From Cupriavidus numazuensis (lineage in GTDB: Bacteria; Pseudomonadota; Gammaproteobacteria; Burkholderiales; Burkholderiaceae), in the NCBI RefSeq assembly GCF_905397435.1, contig NZ_CAJPVI010000032.1, positions 1 through 64,000 of the forward strand: a stretch of 64,000 bases of DNA. Direction: 5' to 3'. The position numbers and the translations under genes were made by a program. Each line of letters opens with the position of its first letter. The first letter of the stretch is position 1. This document shows, one piece after another, positions 7,815 through 15,878 of this stretch. Below the pieces are notes generated by a model. That model ran no database searches. It saw only the letters and a list, made by a program, of their open reading frames with translations, and was not told the DNA's origin.

Positions 7815-8089
7815 CTGAAGCTGCAAAAACGGAAACGTCGCTTCGCCGCACCCTCGTCGGTCGTGTGGTAAGCGACAAGATGGACAAGACCGTTACGGTC
7901 TTGGTGGAAAACCGCGTCAAGCATCCCCTGTACGGCAAGTACGTGCTGCGTTCGAAGAAGTACCACGCACACGACGAAGCTAACCAGTACAAGGAAGGCG
8001 ACAAGGTCGAGATCCAGGAAGGCCGTCCGCTGTCGCGGACCAAGTCCTGGGTGGTTTCCCGGCTGGTAGAGGCTGCACGCGTCATCTAA
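7811..8089 (+). CDS. rpsQ: 30S ribosomal protein S17
   Basis: A 92-residue S17, an early 16S rRNA binder with an OB fold. Family features are RTLVGRVVSDKMDKTVTV and the ECRPLSKTKSW-like EGRPLSRTKSW. It is the last gene of the S10 operon. Its stop codon lies within the stem of a hairpin (8087-8107), and a new promoter follows. Confidence 0.98.
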   Translation: MTEAAKTETSLRRTLVGRVVSDKMDKTVTVLVENRVKHPLYGKYVLRSKKYHAHDEANQYKEGDKVEIQEGRPLSRTKSWVVSRLVEAARVI

Positions 8090-8107
8090 GAACAACACGT
8101 TCTTAGT
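8087..8107 (+). other. Hairpin over the rpsQ stop codon
   Basis: ctaagaac (8087-8094) and gttcttag (8100-8107) form a perfect 8-bp stem with a 5-nt loop. The left arm includes the TAA of rpsQ. No T-tract follows, so it is more likely an mRNA 3'-end or read-through control structure than a full terminator. Confidence 0.5.
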
Positions 8108-8113
8108 CTGACT

Positions 8114-8151
8114 TGCAAGTCCAGGATTATGTAGCTATAATCCTGGACTTC
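8114..8151 (+). promoter_or_regulatory. spc operon promoter overlapped by a 14-bp perfect inverted repeat
   Basis: -35 TTGCAA (8114-8119), exact 17-bp spacer, consensus -10 TATAAT (8137-8142). The same bases form the inverted repeat aagtccaggattat (8118-8131) / ataatcctggactt (8138-8151) with a 6-nt gap, so the palindrome spans the spacer and the -10 box. Transcription would start near 8149, leaving a leader of about 218 nt before rplN. The repeat could be an operator, or a hairpin formed by read-through transcripts. Confidence 0.72.
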
Positions 8152-8367
8152 CGCTTTGTTGCGTCCGCCAATGCAGTATCACCCGGGCGGCCTGGAGAGC
8201 GAGCCAGGGTCAAGTGGTCCCGAGATGTTGTCGAGATTGCCTGATTCCTACCGACTTCAAAGTTGATCAACCCATACGGGAATGGCGCAAAGCCGGAACC
8301 GACGGGACCAAGACTGACCGGCAGATGTTTCTGACACCTGGCGGATTAAGTTGGGAAGACAAACACC

Positions 8368-8736
8368 ATGATTCAGACAGAAAGCCGGCTCGAAGTGGCC
8401 GATAACACTGGTGCGCGCGAAGTGCTGTGCATCAAGGTCCTGGGTGGGTCCAAGCGCCGCTACGCGAGCGTTGGCGACATCATCAAAGTGACCGTCAAGG
8501 ACGCAGCTCCGCGCGGCCGTGTGAAGAAGGGCGATATCTACAACGCCGTCGTCGTGCGCACCGCCAAGGGCGTGCGTCGCGCGGATGGCTCGCTCGTCAA
8601 GTTCGACGGTAACGCCGCTGTCCTGCTGAACAACAAGCTCGAGCCGATCGGCACCCGTATCTTCGGGCCGGTGACTCGTGAACTCCGTACCGAGCGCTTC
8701 ATGAAGATCGTGTCGCTCGCTCCGGAAGTGCTGTAA
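8368..8736 (+). CDS. rplN: 50S ribosomal protein L14
   Basis: A 122-residue L14, part of an intersubunit bridge and the docking site of the silencing factor RsfS. It starts MIQTESRLEVADNTGAREVLCI and has the RGRVKKGDIYNAVVVRT segment. It is the first gene of the spc operon, about 280 nt after rpsQ and behind its own promoter. Confidence 0.98.
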   Translation: MIQTESRLEVADNTGAREVLCIKVLGGSKRRYASVGDIIKVTVKDAAPRGRVKKGDIYNAVVVRTAKGVRRADGSLVKFDGNAAVLLNNKLEPIGTRIFGPVTRELRTERFMKIVSLAPEVL

Positions 8737-8745
8737 GGAGCCGCC

Positions 8746-9054
8746 ATGAACAAGATTCGCAAAGGCGACGAAGTCATCGTCCTGACCGGCAAAGACAAGG
8801 GCAAGCGCGGTACCGTGCAAGCCATGCTCGGCGACAAGGTTGTAGTGGAAGGCGTGAACGTTGCCAAGAAGCATGCTCGCCCGAACCCGATGCTGGGCAC
8901 CACTGGTGGTGTGGTCGACAAGGTCATGCCGCTGCATATTTCCAACGTTGCGCTCGTGGATGCCAATGGCAAGCCGTCGCGCGTCGGCATCAAGGTGGAA
9001 GACGGCAAGCGCGTGCGCGTGCTGAAGACCACCGGCGCCGTCGTGGCAGCTTGA
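8746..9054 (+). CDS. rplX: 50S ribosomal protein L24
   Basis: A 102-residue L24, one of the two 50S assembly initiators. The KOW motif is visible as KGDEVIVLTGKDKGKRGTV (residues 5-23), followed by VEGVNVAKKHARPN. It lies 9 nt after rplN behind AAGGAG. Confidence 0.98.
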   Translation: MNKIRKGDEVIVLTGKDKGKRGTVQAMLGDKVVVEGVNVAKKHARPNPMLGTTGGVVDKVMPLHISNVALVDANGKPSRVGIKVEDGKRVRVLKTTGAVVAA

Positions 9055-9079
9055 TTCTGGGCACGTATAGGAGTTGAGC

Positions 9080-9622
9080 ATGGCAGCACGTCTGCAAGAG
9101 TTTTACAAAGAAAAGGTTGTGCCGAAGCTGATCGAGCAGTTCGGCTACAAGTCGGTCATGGAAGTGCCGCGCATCACCAAGATCACCCTGAACATGGGCC
9201 TTGGCGAAGCGATCAATGACAAGAAGATCATTGAAAACGCTGTCGGCGACCTGACCAAGATCGCTGGCCAGAAGCCGGTCGTGACGAAGGCCAAGAAGGC
9301 TATCGCTGGCTTCAAGATCCGTCAGGGCTACCCCATCGGTGCGATGGTGACCCTGCGCGGCGAGCGCATGTTCGAATTCCTCGATCGTTTCGTGACCGTG
9401 GCCCTGCCGCGCGTGCGTGACTTCCGTGGTGTGTCGGGCCGTTCGTTTGACGGTCGTGGCAACTACAACATCGGTGTGAAAGAGCAGATCATTTTCCCCG
9501 AAATCGAGTACGACAAGATCGACGCACTGCGTGGTCTGAACATCAGCATCACGACGACGGCAAAGAACGACGAGGAAGCCAAGGCACTCCTCGGTGCGTT
9601 CAAGTTCCCGTTCCGCAATTAA
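9080..9622 (+). CDS. rplE: 50S ribosomal protein L5
   Basis: A 180-residue L5, the 5S rRNA-binding protein of the central protuberance that contacts S13. Conserved segments are [13 protein letters not shown] and [19 protein letters not shown] 9080 is preferred over an in-frame TTG at 9074 because TAGGAG (9068-9073) is spaced correctly from it. Confidence 0.98.
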
Positions 9623-9631
9623 GGGGTAACC

Positions 9632-9937
9632 GTGGCTAAACTGGCTCTGATTGAACGTGAGAAGAAGCGCGCCAAGCTGGCGGCGAAGTTCGCCCCGAAG
9701 CGTGCTGCCCTCAAGGCCATTATTGACGACCAAGAAAAGTCGGAAGAAGAGCGTTATATGGCGCGTCTCGAGCTGCAACAGCTCCCGCGCAACGCGAACC
9801 CGACTCGCCAGCGTAACCGCTGCGCGATCACCGGTCGTCCCCGCGGTACCTTCCGCAAGTTTGGCCTGGCGCGTAACAAGATCCGCGAAATCGCCTTCAA
9901 GGGCGAAATCCCGGGTCTGACGAAAGCCAGCTGGTAA
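9632..9937 (+). CDS. rpsN: 30S ribosomal protein S14, zinc-free form
   Basis: A 101-residue S14 of the long, zinc-independent class: it has one Cys (NRCAITGRPRG) and no C-x2-C pairs. It begins at GTG 9632 after AAGGGG. The C-terminus, GLARNKIREIAFKGEIPGLTKASW, is the classic family ending. It sits in its usual slot between rplE and rpsH. Confidence 0.97.
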   Translation: MAKLALIEREKKRAKLAAKFAPKRAALKAIIDDQEKSEEERYMARLELQQLPRNANPTRQRNRCAITGRPRGTFRKFGLARNKIREIAFKGEIPGLTKASW

Positions 9938-9964
9938 TTACGCACAGGCTACAGGAGAAACAGT

Positions 9965-10360
9965 ATGAGCATGAGCGATCCTATCGCCGATATGCTGACG
10001 CGCATCCGCAACGCCCAAGGCGTGCAGAAGGCGTCGGTTGTCATGCCGTCGTCGAAGCTGAAAGTGGCAATCGCCAAGGTCCTGAAGGACGAAGGCTACA
10101 TCGACGACTACGCCGTCCAGGAAGATGGCGGCAAGGCACAACTGAGCATCGGCCTGAAGTACTACGCCGGCCGTCCGGTCATCGAGCGCATTGAGCGCGT
10201 CTCGAAGCCCGGCCTGCGCGTGTACAAGGGCCGCAGCGACATCCCCCAAGTGATGAACGGCCTCGGTGTCGCGATCATCTCGACCCCGCAGGGTCTGATG
10301 ACCGACCGCAAGGCACGTGCCACGGGTGTGGGTGGCGAAGTTCTCTGCTACGTCGCTTAA
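9965..10360 (+). CDS. rpsH: 30S ribosomal protein S8
   Basis: A 131-residue S8, the 16S central-domain binder that in E. coli also represses the spc operon by binding mRNA near rplE. It starts MSMSDPIADMLTRIRNAQ and ends GLMTDRKARATGVGGEVLCYV. AGGAG is 8 nt upstream. Confidence 0.98.
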   Translation: MSMSDPIADMLTRIRNAQGVQKASVVMPSSKLKVAIAKVLKDEGYIDDYAVQEDGGKAQLSIGLKYYAGRPVIERIERVSKPGLRVYKGRSDIPQVMNGLGVAIISTPQGLMTDRKARATGVGGEVLCYVA

Positions 10361-10370
10361 GGAGAGAACC

Positions 10371-10904
10371 ATGTCCCGTGTAGGTAAGGCTCCCATCGCG
10401 CTCCCCAAGGGCGCGGAAGTGAACGTGGCAGCTGGCGTGCTCTCCGTGAAGGGCCCGCTCGGTACGCTGTCGCAGCCGATTCACAGCCTGGTCAAGGTCA
10501 ATGTCGAAAACGACACGCTGACTTTCGCCCCGGCTGACGAATCGCGTGAAGCAAACGCCCTGCAAGGCACCATGCGCGCCCTGGCGGCGAACATGGTCAA
10601 GGGCGTGACCACCGGTTTCGAGCGCAAGCTGAACCTCGTTGGCGTGGGCTACCGTGCCCAGCTGCAAGGTGCTGCGCTGAAGCTCCAGCTTGGTTTCTCG
10701 CACGACGTGATCCATGAGATGCCGGAAGGCGTGACGGCAGCAACGCCGACGCAGACCGAGATCATCATCAAGGGTGCGGACAAGCAGAAAGTCGGTCAGG
10801 TTGCCGCGGAAGTTCGCGCGTACCGTCCGCCTGAGCCCTACAAGGGCAAGGGTGTGCGTTACAGCGACGAGCGCGTTATCCTGAAGGAAACCAAGAAGAA
10901 GTAA
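10371..10904 (+). CDS. rplF: 50S ribosomal protein L6
   Basis: A 177-residue L6 near the GTPase-associated centre, built of two repeated folds. Signatures are SRVGKAPIALPKG at the start and the PEPYKGKGVRYSDE motif near the C-terminus. ATG 10371 follows AAGGAG; the open frame upstream belongs to rpsH in another phase. Confidence 0.98.
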   Translation: MSRVGKAPIALPKGAEVNVAAGVLSVKGPLGTLSQPIHSLVKVNVENDTLTFAPADESREANALQGTMRALAANMVKGVTTGFERKLNLVGVGYRAQLQGAALKLQLGFSHDVIHEMPEGVTAATPTQTEIIIKGADKQKVGQVAAEVRAYRPPEPYKGKGVRYSDERVILKETKKK

Positions 10905-10915
10905 GGGGTGCAATG

Positions 10916-11272
10916 ATGAACAAGAAAGACGCTCGTTTGCGCCGTGCACGTCAGACCCGCGCCAAGATCGCGGAGATGAAAGTCAATCGTCTGACCGTGT
11001 TCCGTACGAATTCGCATATTTACGCCCAGGTCTTCTCCGAGTGCGGCACCAAGGTGCTGGCTTCGGCTTCGACCGCCGAGGTGGAAGTGCGCAAGGAACT
11101 GGATGGCAAGGGCGCTACCGCCGCTGCCGCTACTATCGTGGGCAAGCGCATCGCCGAGAAGGCGAAGGCTGCCGGCGTGGAAACCGTCGCGTTCGATCGC
11201 GCCGGCTTCCGTTTCCATGGCCGCGTGAAGGCCCTGGCAGACGCCGCCCGCGAAGCTGGCCTGAAGTTCTAA
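10916..11272 (+). CDS. rplR: 50S ribosomal protein L18
   Basis: A 118-residue L18, which binds 5S rRNA with L5. It starts MNKKDARLRRARQTRAKI and ends RAGFRFHGRVKALADAAREAGLKF. Two adjacent ATG codons (10913 and 10916) are possible. I take the second by analogy with relatives; the difference is one methionine. Confidence 0.96.
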   Translation: MNKKDARLRRARQTRAKIAEMKVNRLTVFRTNSHIYAQVFSECGTKVLASASTAEVEVRKELDGKGATAAAATIVGKRIAEKAKAAGVETVAFDRAGFRFHGRVKALADAAREAGLKF

Positions 11273-11293
11273 GCGCATAGAGAGAGATACGTC

Positions 11294-11812
11294 ATGGCAA
11301 AGATGCAAGCAAAAGTCCAACAGGACGAACGCGACGACGGCCTCCGCGAGAAGATGATCTCGGTCAACCGTGTCACCAAGGTGGTGAAGGGTGGCCGGAT
11401 TCTCGGTTTCGCAGCGCTGACCGTGGTTGGTGACGGCGATGGCCGCATCGGCATGGGCAAGGGCAAGGCCAAGGAAGTGCCGGTTGCAGTTCAGAAGGCA
11501 ATGGACGAAGCCCGTCGCAAGATGGTCAAGGTCTCGCTGAAGAACGGCACGCTGCAACACGAAGTCGTTGGCAAGCACGGCGCCGCCAAGGTGCTGATGA
11601 TGCCCGCCAAGGAAGGTACCGGCGTGATCGCCGGCGGCCCGATGCGCGCGATCTTCGAAGTGATGGGCGTCACCAACGTGGTGACCAAGTCGCACGGTTC
11701 CACCAACCCGTACAACATGGTTCGCGCCACGCTGGACGGCCTTCAGAAGATGAGCACGCCGGGCGAAATCGCTGCGAAGCGTGGCAAGTCGGTCGAAGAC
11801 ATCCTGGGTTAA
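11294..11812 (+). CDS. rpsE: 30S ribosomal protein S5
   Basis: A 172-residue S5, involved in decoding fidelity and mRNA unwinding. The N-terminal double-stranded RNA-binding domain includes [19 protein letters not shown]. The loop [19 protein letters not shown] is where spectinomycin and ram changes map in relatives, and it looks wild-type. It is 10 nt from rpmD. Confidence 0.98.
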
Positions 11813-11822
11813 GGTGAACGCA

Positions 11823-12005
11823 ATGTCGCAGAAAACCGTAAAAGTGCAACTCGTGCGCAGCCTGATCGGCACGCGCGAGGATCATCGCGCCACCGTGCGT
11901 GGCCTGGGCCTGCGCCGCATCAACTCGGTGTCGGAGCTGCAGGACACGCCCGCCGTGCGCGGCATGATCAACAAGGTCTCGTACCTGGTCAAGGTTCTGG
12001 CCTGA
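11823..12005 (+). CDS. rpmD: 50S ribosomal protein L30
   Basis: A 60-residue L30 of normal length with [20 protein letters not shown] at the start and the [11 protein letters not shown] motif. ATG 11823 lies 10 nt after rpsE. It is in its usual place between rpsE and rplO. Confidence 0.96.
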
Positions 12006-12024
12006 TCGGGACTTGGAGAGCAAG

Positions 12025-12459
12025 ATGCAACTGAACAACCTGAAACCGGCTGCCGGTTCGAAGCACGCCAAGCGTCGCGTCGGCCGCGGTATCGGCTCCG
12101 GCCTGGGCAAGACCGCCGGTCGCGGTCACAAGGGTCAGAAGTCGCGTTCGGGCGGCTTCCACAAGGTGGGCTTCGAAGGCGGTCAAATGCCGCTGTATCG
12201 TCGTCTGCCGAAGCGCGGCTTCACGTCGCTGACCAAGGCGTTCAACGCCGAAGTCTCGCTGCGTGACATCGAGCGCCTGGAAGCGACCGAAGTCGATCTG
12301 CTGGTCCTGAAGCAAGCTGGCCTGGTGAGCGACCTGGTGAAGAGCGCCAAGGTCATCAAGGCTGGCGAGCTGACCCGCAAGGTGACGATCAAGGGTCTGG
12401 GCGCCACCGCTGGTGCCAAGGCCGCGATCGAAGCCGCTGGCGGCCAGATCGCAGAGTAA
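12025..12459 (+). CDS. rplO: 50S ribosomal protein L15
   Basis: A 144-residue L15, a late 50S assembly protein. The N-terminal glycine/arginine-rich RVGRGIGSGLGKTAGRGHKG, then GFEGGQMPLYRRLPKRGF, are signatures. ATG 12025 is preceded by GGAGAG. Its end is 47 nt from secY. Confidence 0.98.
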   Translation: MQLNNLKPAAGSKHAKRRVGRGIGSGLGKTAGRGHKGQKSRSGGFHKVGFEGGQMPLYRRLPKRGFTSLTKAFNAEVSLRDIERLEATEVDLLVLKQAGLVSDLVKSAKVIKAGELTRKVTIKGLGATAGAKAAIEAAGGQIAE

Positions 12460-12506
12460 ATCGGCAGCAATCATCGCAGCATAGGCAGTCATAGTCGGAG
12501 CATCGT

Positions 12507-13850
12507 TTGGCCACGGCGAAACCCAATGCAAGCGCGCAAGCCAGGAACACGGCGAAGTACGGCGACCTCAAGCGTCGGCTGATGTTCCTGGTGTTGGCCC
12601 TGATCGTTTACCGCATCGGCGCACATATTCCGGTGCCGGGAATCGATCCGGATCAGCTCGCGAAGCTTTTCCAGAGTCAGTCGGGTGGCATCCTCGGGAT
12701 GTTCAACCTGTTCTCGGGCGGGGCGCTGTCGCGCTTTACCGTCTTCGCGCTCGGCATCATGCCGTACATCTCGGCGTCGATCATCATGCAGTTGCTGACG
12801 ATCGTGCTGCCGCAGCTGGAGTCGCTGAAGAAGGAAGGGCAGGCAGGTCAGCGCAAGATCACGCAGTACACGCGTTATGGCACCGTGGTTCTGGCCACGT
12901 TCCAGGCGCTGTCGATCGCGGTCGCGCTGGAGTCGCAACCGGGGCTGGTGATCGATCCGGGCCTGATGTTCCGGGCTACGGCGGTGATCACGCTGGTGAC
13001 CGGCACGATGTTCCTGATGTGGCTGGGTGAGCAGATCACCGAGCGTGGTCTGGGCAACGGCATCTCGATCATCATCTTCGGCGGTATCGCAGCGGGCTTG
13101 CCCAACGCGATCGGCGGACTGTTCGAACTGGTCCGCACGGGTTCCATGAGCATCATCGCAGCGATCCTGATCGTCGCGATCGTGGCTGGTGTGACCTTCG
13201 CCGTGGTGTTCGTCGAGCGTGGCCAGCGCAAGATCCTGGTGAACTATGCCAAGCGTCAGGTCGGCAACAAGGTGTACGGCGGTCAGTCGTCGCACCTGCC
13301 GCTGAAGCTGAACATGGCAGGGGTGATTCCGCCGATCTTCGCATCGTCGATCATCCTGTTCCCGGCGACGATTGCGGGCTGGTTCACGTCTCAGTCGACG
13401 GGTGCGGTCGGCCGGTTCATCAAGGACCTGGCTGCCACGCTGTCGCCGGGACAGCCGGTGTATATCCTGCTGTATGCGGCTGCGATTGTATTTTTCTGCT
13501 TCTTCTATACGGCTCTGGTTTACAACAGCCGGGAAGTGGCGGACAACCTGAAGAAAAGCGGTGCCTTCATTCCGGGCATTCGTCCGGGCGAGCAGACGAC
13601 GCGCTACATCGACAAGATTCTGGTGCGCCTGACGCTGGCTGGTGCGATCTACATCACACTGGTCTGCCTGTTGCCGGAATTCCTGGTGCTGCGCTGGAAC
13701 GTTCCGTTCTATTTTGGCGGGACTTCGCTGCTGATCATCGTGGTCGTCACGATGGACTTCATGGCCCAGGTTCAGTCCTACGTCATGTCGCAGCAGTATG
13801 AATCGTTGCTGAAGAAAGCGAACTTTAAGGGCAACCTGACCCTGCGCTGA
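12507..13850 (+). CDS. secY: Protein translocase subunit SecY
   Basis: A 447-residue SecY, the inner-membrane channel that exports unfolded proteins with SecE, SecG and SecA. About ten hydrophobic segments are visible. Conserved motifs include RIGAHIPVPGID in the first segment, the LGIMPYISASIIMQL plug-region helix and the cytosolic RKILVNYAKRQVG loop. The start is TTG 12507, supported by CGGAG at 12496-12500 and by MATAKPN-type starts in relatives. It is normally followed by infA, which here is reduced to a remnant. Confidence 0.96.
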   Translation: MATAKPNASAQARNTAKYGDLKRRLMFLVLALIVYRIGAHIPVPGIDPDQLAKLFQSQSGGILGMFNLFSGGALSRFTVFALGIMPYISASIIMQLLTIVLPQLESLKKEGQAGQRKITQYTRYGTVVLATFQALSIAVALESQPGLVIDPGLMFRATAVITLVTGTMFLMWLGEQITERGLGNGISIIIFGGIAAGLPNAIGGLFELVRTGSMSIIAAILIVAIVAGVTFAVVFVERGQRKILVNYAKRQVGNKVYGGQSSHLPLKLNMAGVIPPIFASSIILFPATIAGWFTSQSTGAVGRFIKDLAATLSPGQPVYILLYAAAIVFFCFFYTALVYNSREVADNLKKSGAFIPGIRPGEQTTRYIDKILVRLTLAGAIYITLVCLLPEFLVLRWNVPFYFGGTSLLIIVVVTMDFMAQVQSYVMSQQYESLLKKANFKGNLTLR

Positions 13851-13872
13851 TTCAGATCGGTACAGACAAGGT

Positions 13873-13906
13873 ATGGCGCGCACGGATCGTCTTCCGGACG
13901 AAGTGA
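13873..13906 (+). pseudogene. infA: Deleted infA (initiation factor IF-1), only the two ends left
   Basis: Between secY and rpmJ, where relatives carry infA (about 72 codons), there are only 87 nt. ATG-GCG at 13873 matches the IF-1 start (MA...). In the +1 frame, codons 13877-13903 read RARIVFRTK followed by TGA (13904-13906), which matches the C-terminus of Burkholderiaceae IF-1 (family pattern RARIVFR-x-K). The simplest reading is an internal deletion of about 190 bp that joined start and end out of frame. As written the ATG would give only a 15-residue peptide. IF-1 is essential in E. coli, so another infA copy should exist elsewhere. Confidence 0.72.
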
Positions 13907-13937
13907 GCGAACAGGAATAGAAGGAAGAGGAAAAATT

Positions 13938-14054
13938 ATGAAAGTGCTGGCTTCTGTTAAGCGCATTTGCCGCAACTGCAAAATCATCAAGCGCAACGGT
14001 GTCGTGCGCGTGATCTGCTCGTCGGATCCCCGCCACAAGCAACGCCAAGGCTAA
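13938..14054 (+). CDS. rpmJ: 50S ribosomal protein L36
   Basis: A 38-residue L36 of the zinc-binding class. It starts [15 protein letters not shown] and ends DPRHKQRQG; the zinc ligands are Cys11, Cys14, Cys27 and His33. AGGAAGAGG lies just upstream of ATG 13938. The gene is 20 nt from rpsM and intact, although its normal upstream neighbour infA is lost. Confidence 0.96.
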
Positions 14055-14073
14055 TCGGAAAGAGGATTGACGA

Positions 14074-14439
14074 ATGGCACGTATCGCAGGGGTTAACATC
14101 CCGAACCACAAGCACACCGAAATCGGCCTGACGGCTATTTATGGTGTCGGCCGCTCGCGCGCTCGCAAGATTTGCGAGGCCACCGGTGTACCGTTTGACA
14201 AGAAGGTCAAGGATCTGACCGACGCTGACCTGGAAAAGCTTCGTGACGAAGTGGGCAAGGTCACGGTCGAGGGTGACCTGCGTCGTGAAACCACGATGAA
14301 CATCAAGCGTCTGATGGACCTTGGTTGCTATCGTGGCATGCGTCACCGCAAGGGCCTGCCGATGCGCGGCCAGCGTACGCGCACGAATGCCCGTACCCGC
14401 AAGGGTCCGCGCAAGGCCGGCGTGGCTCTGAAGAAGTAA
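14074..14439 (+). CDS. rpsM: 30S ribosomal protein S13
   Basis: A 121-residue S13 forming head bridges to the 50S subunit. It starts MARIAGVNIPNHKHTEIGLTAIYG, and RGMRHRKGLPMRGQRTRTNARTRKGPRK is the basic C-terminal tail. It is the first gene of the alpha operon. AAAGAGG precedes the start. Confidence 0.98.
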   Translation: MARIAGVNIPNHKHTEIGLTAIYGVGRSRARKICEATGVPFDKKVKDLTDADLEKLRDEVGKVTVEGDLRRETTMNIKRLMDLGCYRGMRHRKGLPMRGQRTRTNARTRKGPRKAGVALKK

Positions 14440-14463
14440 AGCCGAAGGCAGAGGAAGAAACTA

Positions 14464-14862
14464 ATGGCAAAAGGTCCGAATAACGCCGCTCGCGCGCGTA
14501 AAAAGGTCAAGAAGAACGTTGCCGACGGCATTGCGCACGTCCACGCTTCGTTCAACAACACCATCATCACGATCACCGACCGTCAGGGCAACGCCCTGTC
14601 GTGGGCGACCGCTGGTGGCCAGGGCTTCAAGGGTTCGCGCAAGTCGACCCCGTTCGCTGCTCAGGTCGCTGCCGAGAACGCCGGCCGCGTGGCGCAAGAC
14701 CAGGGTATCAAGAACCTGGAAGTGCGCATCAAGGGCCCGGGCCCGGGTCGTGAGTCGGCTGTCCGCGCGCTGAACGCGCTGGGCATCAAGATCGCGATCA
14801 TCGAAGACGTCACGCCGGTTCCGCACAACGGCTGCCGTCCGCCGAAGCGCCGCCGCATCTAA
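14464..14862 (+). CDS. rpsK: 30S ribosomal protein S11
   Basis: A 132-residue S11 on the 30S platform near the E site. The conserved segments are HVHASFNNTIITITDRQGN and the C-terminal DVTPVPHNGCRPPKRRRI. It is followed not by rpsD directly but by two stem-loops, one terminator-like, and a leader of 287 nt. Confidence 0.98.
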   Translation: MAKGPNNAARARKKVKKNVADGIAHVHASFNNTIITITDRQGNALSWATAGGQGFKGSRKSTPFAAQVAAENAGRVAQDQGIKNLEVRIKGPGPGRESAVRALNALGIKIAIIEDVTPVPHNGCRPPKRRRI

Positions 14863-14879
14863 GCGTCGGCGTGTCCGGA

Positions 14880-14899
14880 CCGGCGGGTTTACCTGCCGG
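14880..14899 (+). other. Stem-loop after rpsK
   Basis: ccggcggg (14880-14887) pairs with cctgccgg (14892-14899), with one G-T pair and a TTTA loop. It lies 17 nt after the rpsK stop and before the stronger terminator-like hairpin. There is no T-tract of its own. Confidence 0.4.
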
Positions 14900-14926
14900 C
14901 CTCGGATATGGTAGTATCGCGCGTTG

Positions 14927-14961
14927 ACCTGCTGCATTTGATGCGGCAGGTTTTCGTTTTG
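14927..14961 (+). terminator. Terminator or attenuator between rpsK and rpsD
   Basis: An 11-bp stem, acctgctgcat (14927-14937) and atgcggcaggt (14941-14951), one G-T pair, loop TTG, runs into TTTTCGTTTT. It has the form of an intrinsic terminator inside the alpha operon, where rpsM, rpsK, rpsD, rpoA and rplQ are normally co-transcribed. It could set a lower level of rpsD-rpoA-rplQ relative to rpsM-rpsK, or be controlled by antitermination. Confidence 0.7.
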
Positions 14962-15149
14962 TCCGACGGAAATGTCGCATAAAGCACATTTCGGTTGCGC
15001 TCTGTAACTGCTTTCAGCGTCGTACCCGTTAACGGGGCGCGCTTCATAAGCCCACCGTCCGTCACGGTCGCCGGCAATTCCCGGTGGACAGCGCTGGCGG
15101 ACTCGCGGCGCGTCAACACAGGCGTCGCGATCGAACAAAGGAAGACAAC

Positions 15150-15773
15150 GTGGCACGTTATACCGGCCCGAAGGCCAAACTCTCCCGCCGTGAAGGTACC
15201 GACCTGTTCCTGAAGAGCGCCCGTCGCTCGCTCGCCGACAAGTGCAAGCTGGACAGCAAGCCGGGCCAGCATGGCCGCACCTCGGGTGCCCGCACCTCCG
15301 ACTACGGCAACCAACTGCGTGAAAAGCAGAAGGTCAAGCGCATCTACGGTGTGCTCGAGCGCCAGTTCCGCCGCTACTTCGCCGAAGCCGATCGCCGCAA
15401 GGGCAACACCGGTGAAAAGCTGCTGCAACTGCTGGAATCGCGCCTGGACAACGTGGTGTACCGCATGGGCTTTGGCTCGACCCGCGCTGAGGCACGCCAG
15501 CTGGTGTCGCACAAGGCGATTCTGGTGAATGGTCAGACTCTGAACGTGCCGTCGGCCCAGATCAAGTCGGGCGACGTCATCACCATTCGCGAGGCGTCGA
15601 AGAAGCAAGTTCGTATCGCTGAAGCGCTGTCGCTGGCCGAGCAGTCGGGTTTCCCGACCTGGGTTGCCGTGGATGCCAAGAAGTTCGAGGGCACCTTCAA
15701 GCAAGTTCCGGATCGCGCCGACATCTCGGGCGACATCAACGAAAGCCTGATCGTCGAACTGTACTCGCGTTAA
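15150..15773 (+). CDS. rpsD: 30S ribosomal protein S4
   Basis: A 207-residue S4, a primary 16S 5'-domain binder and fidelity protein. It begins at GTG 15150 (VARYTGPKAKLSRREGTDLFL) behind AAAGGAAG. The S4 RNA-binding domain is seen as LDNVVYRMGFGSTRAEARQLVSHKAILVNG. In E. coli S4 represses the alpha operon by binding a pseudoknot before rpsM. Here the long structured leader is before rpsD itself. Confidence 0.97.
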   Translation: MARYTGPKAKLSRREGTDLFLKSARRSLADKCKLDSKPGQHGRTSGARTSDYGNQLREKQKVKRIYGVLERQFRRYFAEADRRKGNTGEKLLQLLESRLDNVVYRMGFGSTRAEARQLVSHKAILVNGQTLNVPSAQIKSGDVITIREASKKQVRIAEALSLAEQSGFPTWVAVDAKKFEGTFKQVPDRADISGDINESLIVELYSR

Positions 15774-15827
15774 TCCGCGGGCAAGACGACTCAGCGCTTG
15801 CGTTCGCCGCAAAGCCTCTCCTTCTGC

Positions 15828-15878
15828 AGCCCGCCGCGCACTATGCGCGGTCGGGCTTGTTGCCCATCGTGCGATGGG
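15828..15878 (+). other. Strong stem-loops before rpoA
   Basis: agcccg-ccgcgc (15828-15839) pairs with gcgcgg-t-cgggct (15845-15857), a 12-bp stem with one bulged T. A second hairpin, cccatcg (15863-15869) / cgatggg (15872-15878), follows. They fill the 171-nt gap between rpsD and rpoA. The T-run after the first is too weak for a confident terminator, so processing or attenuation is more likely. Confidence 0.5.

Noticed and set aside
13873..13920. A 15-codon open frame starting at ATG 13873
   Set aside because: It is best explained as the out-of-frame scar of deleted infA; the +1 frame carries the recognisable IF-1 tail.
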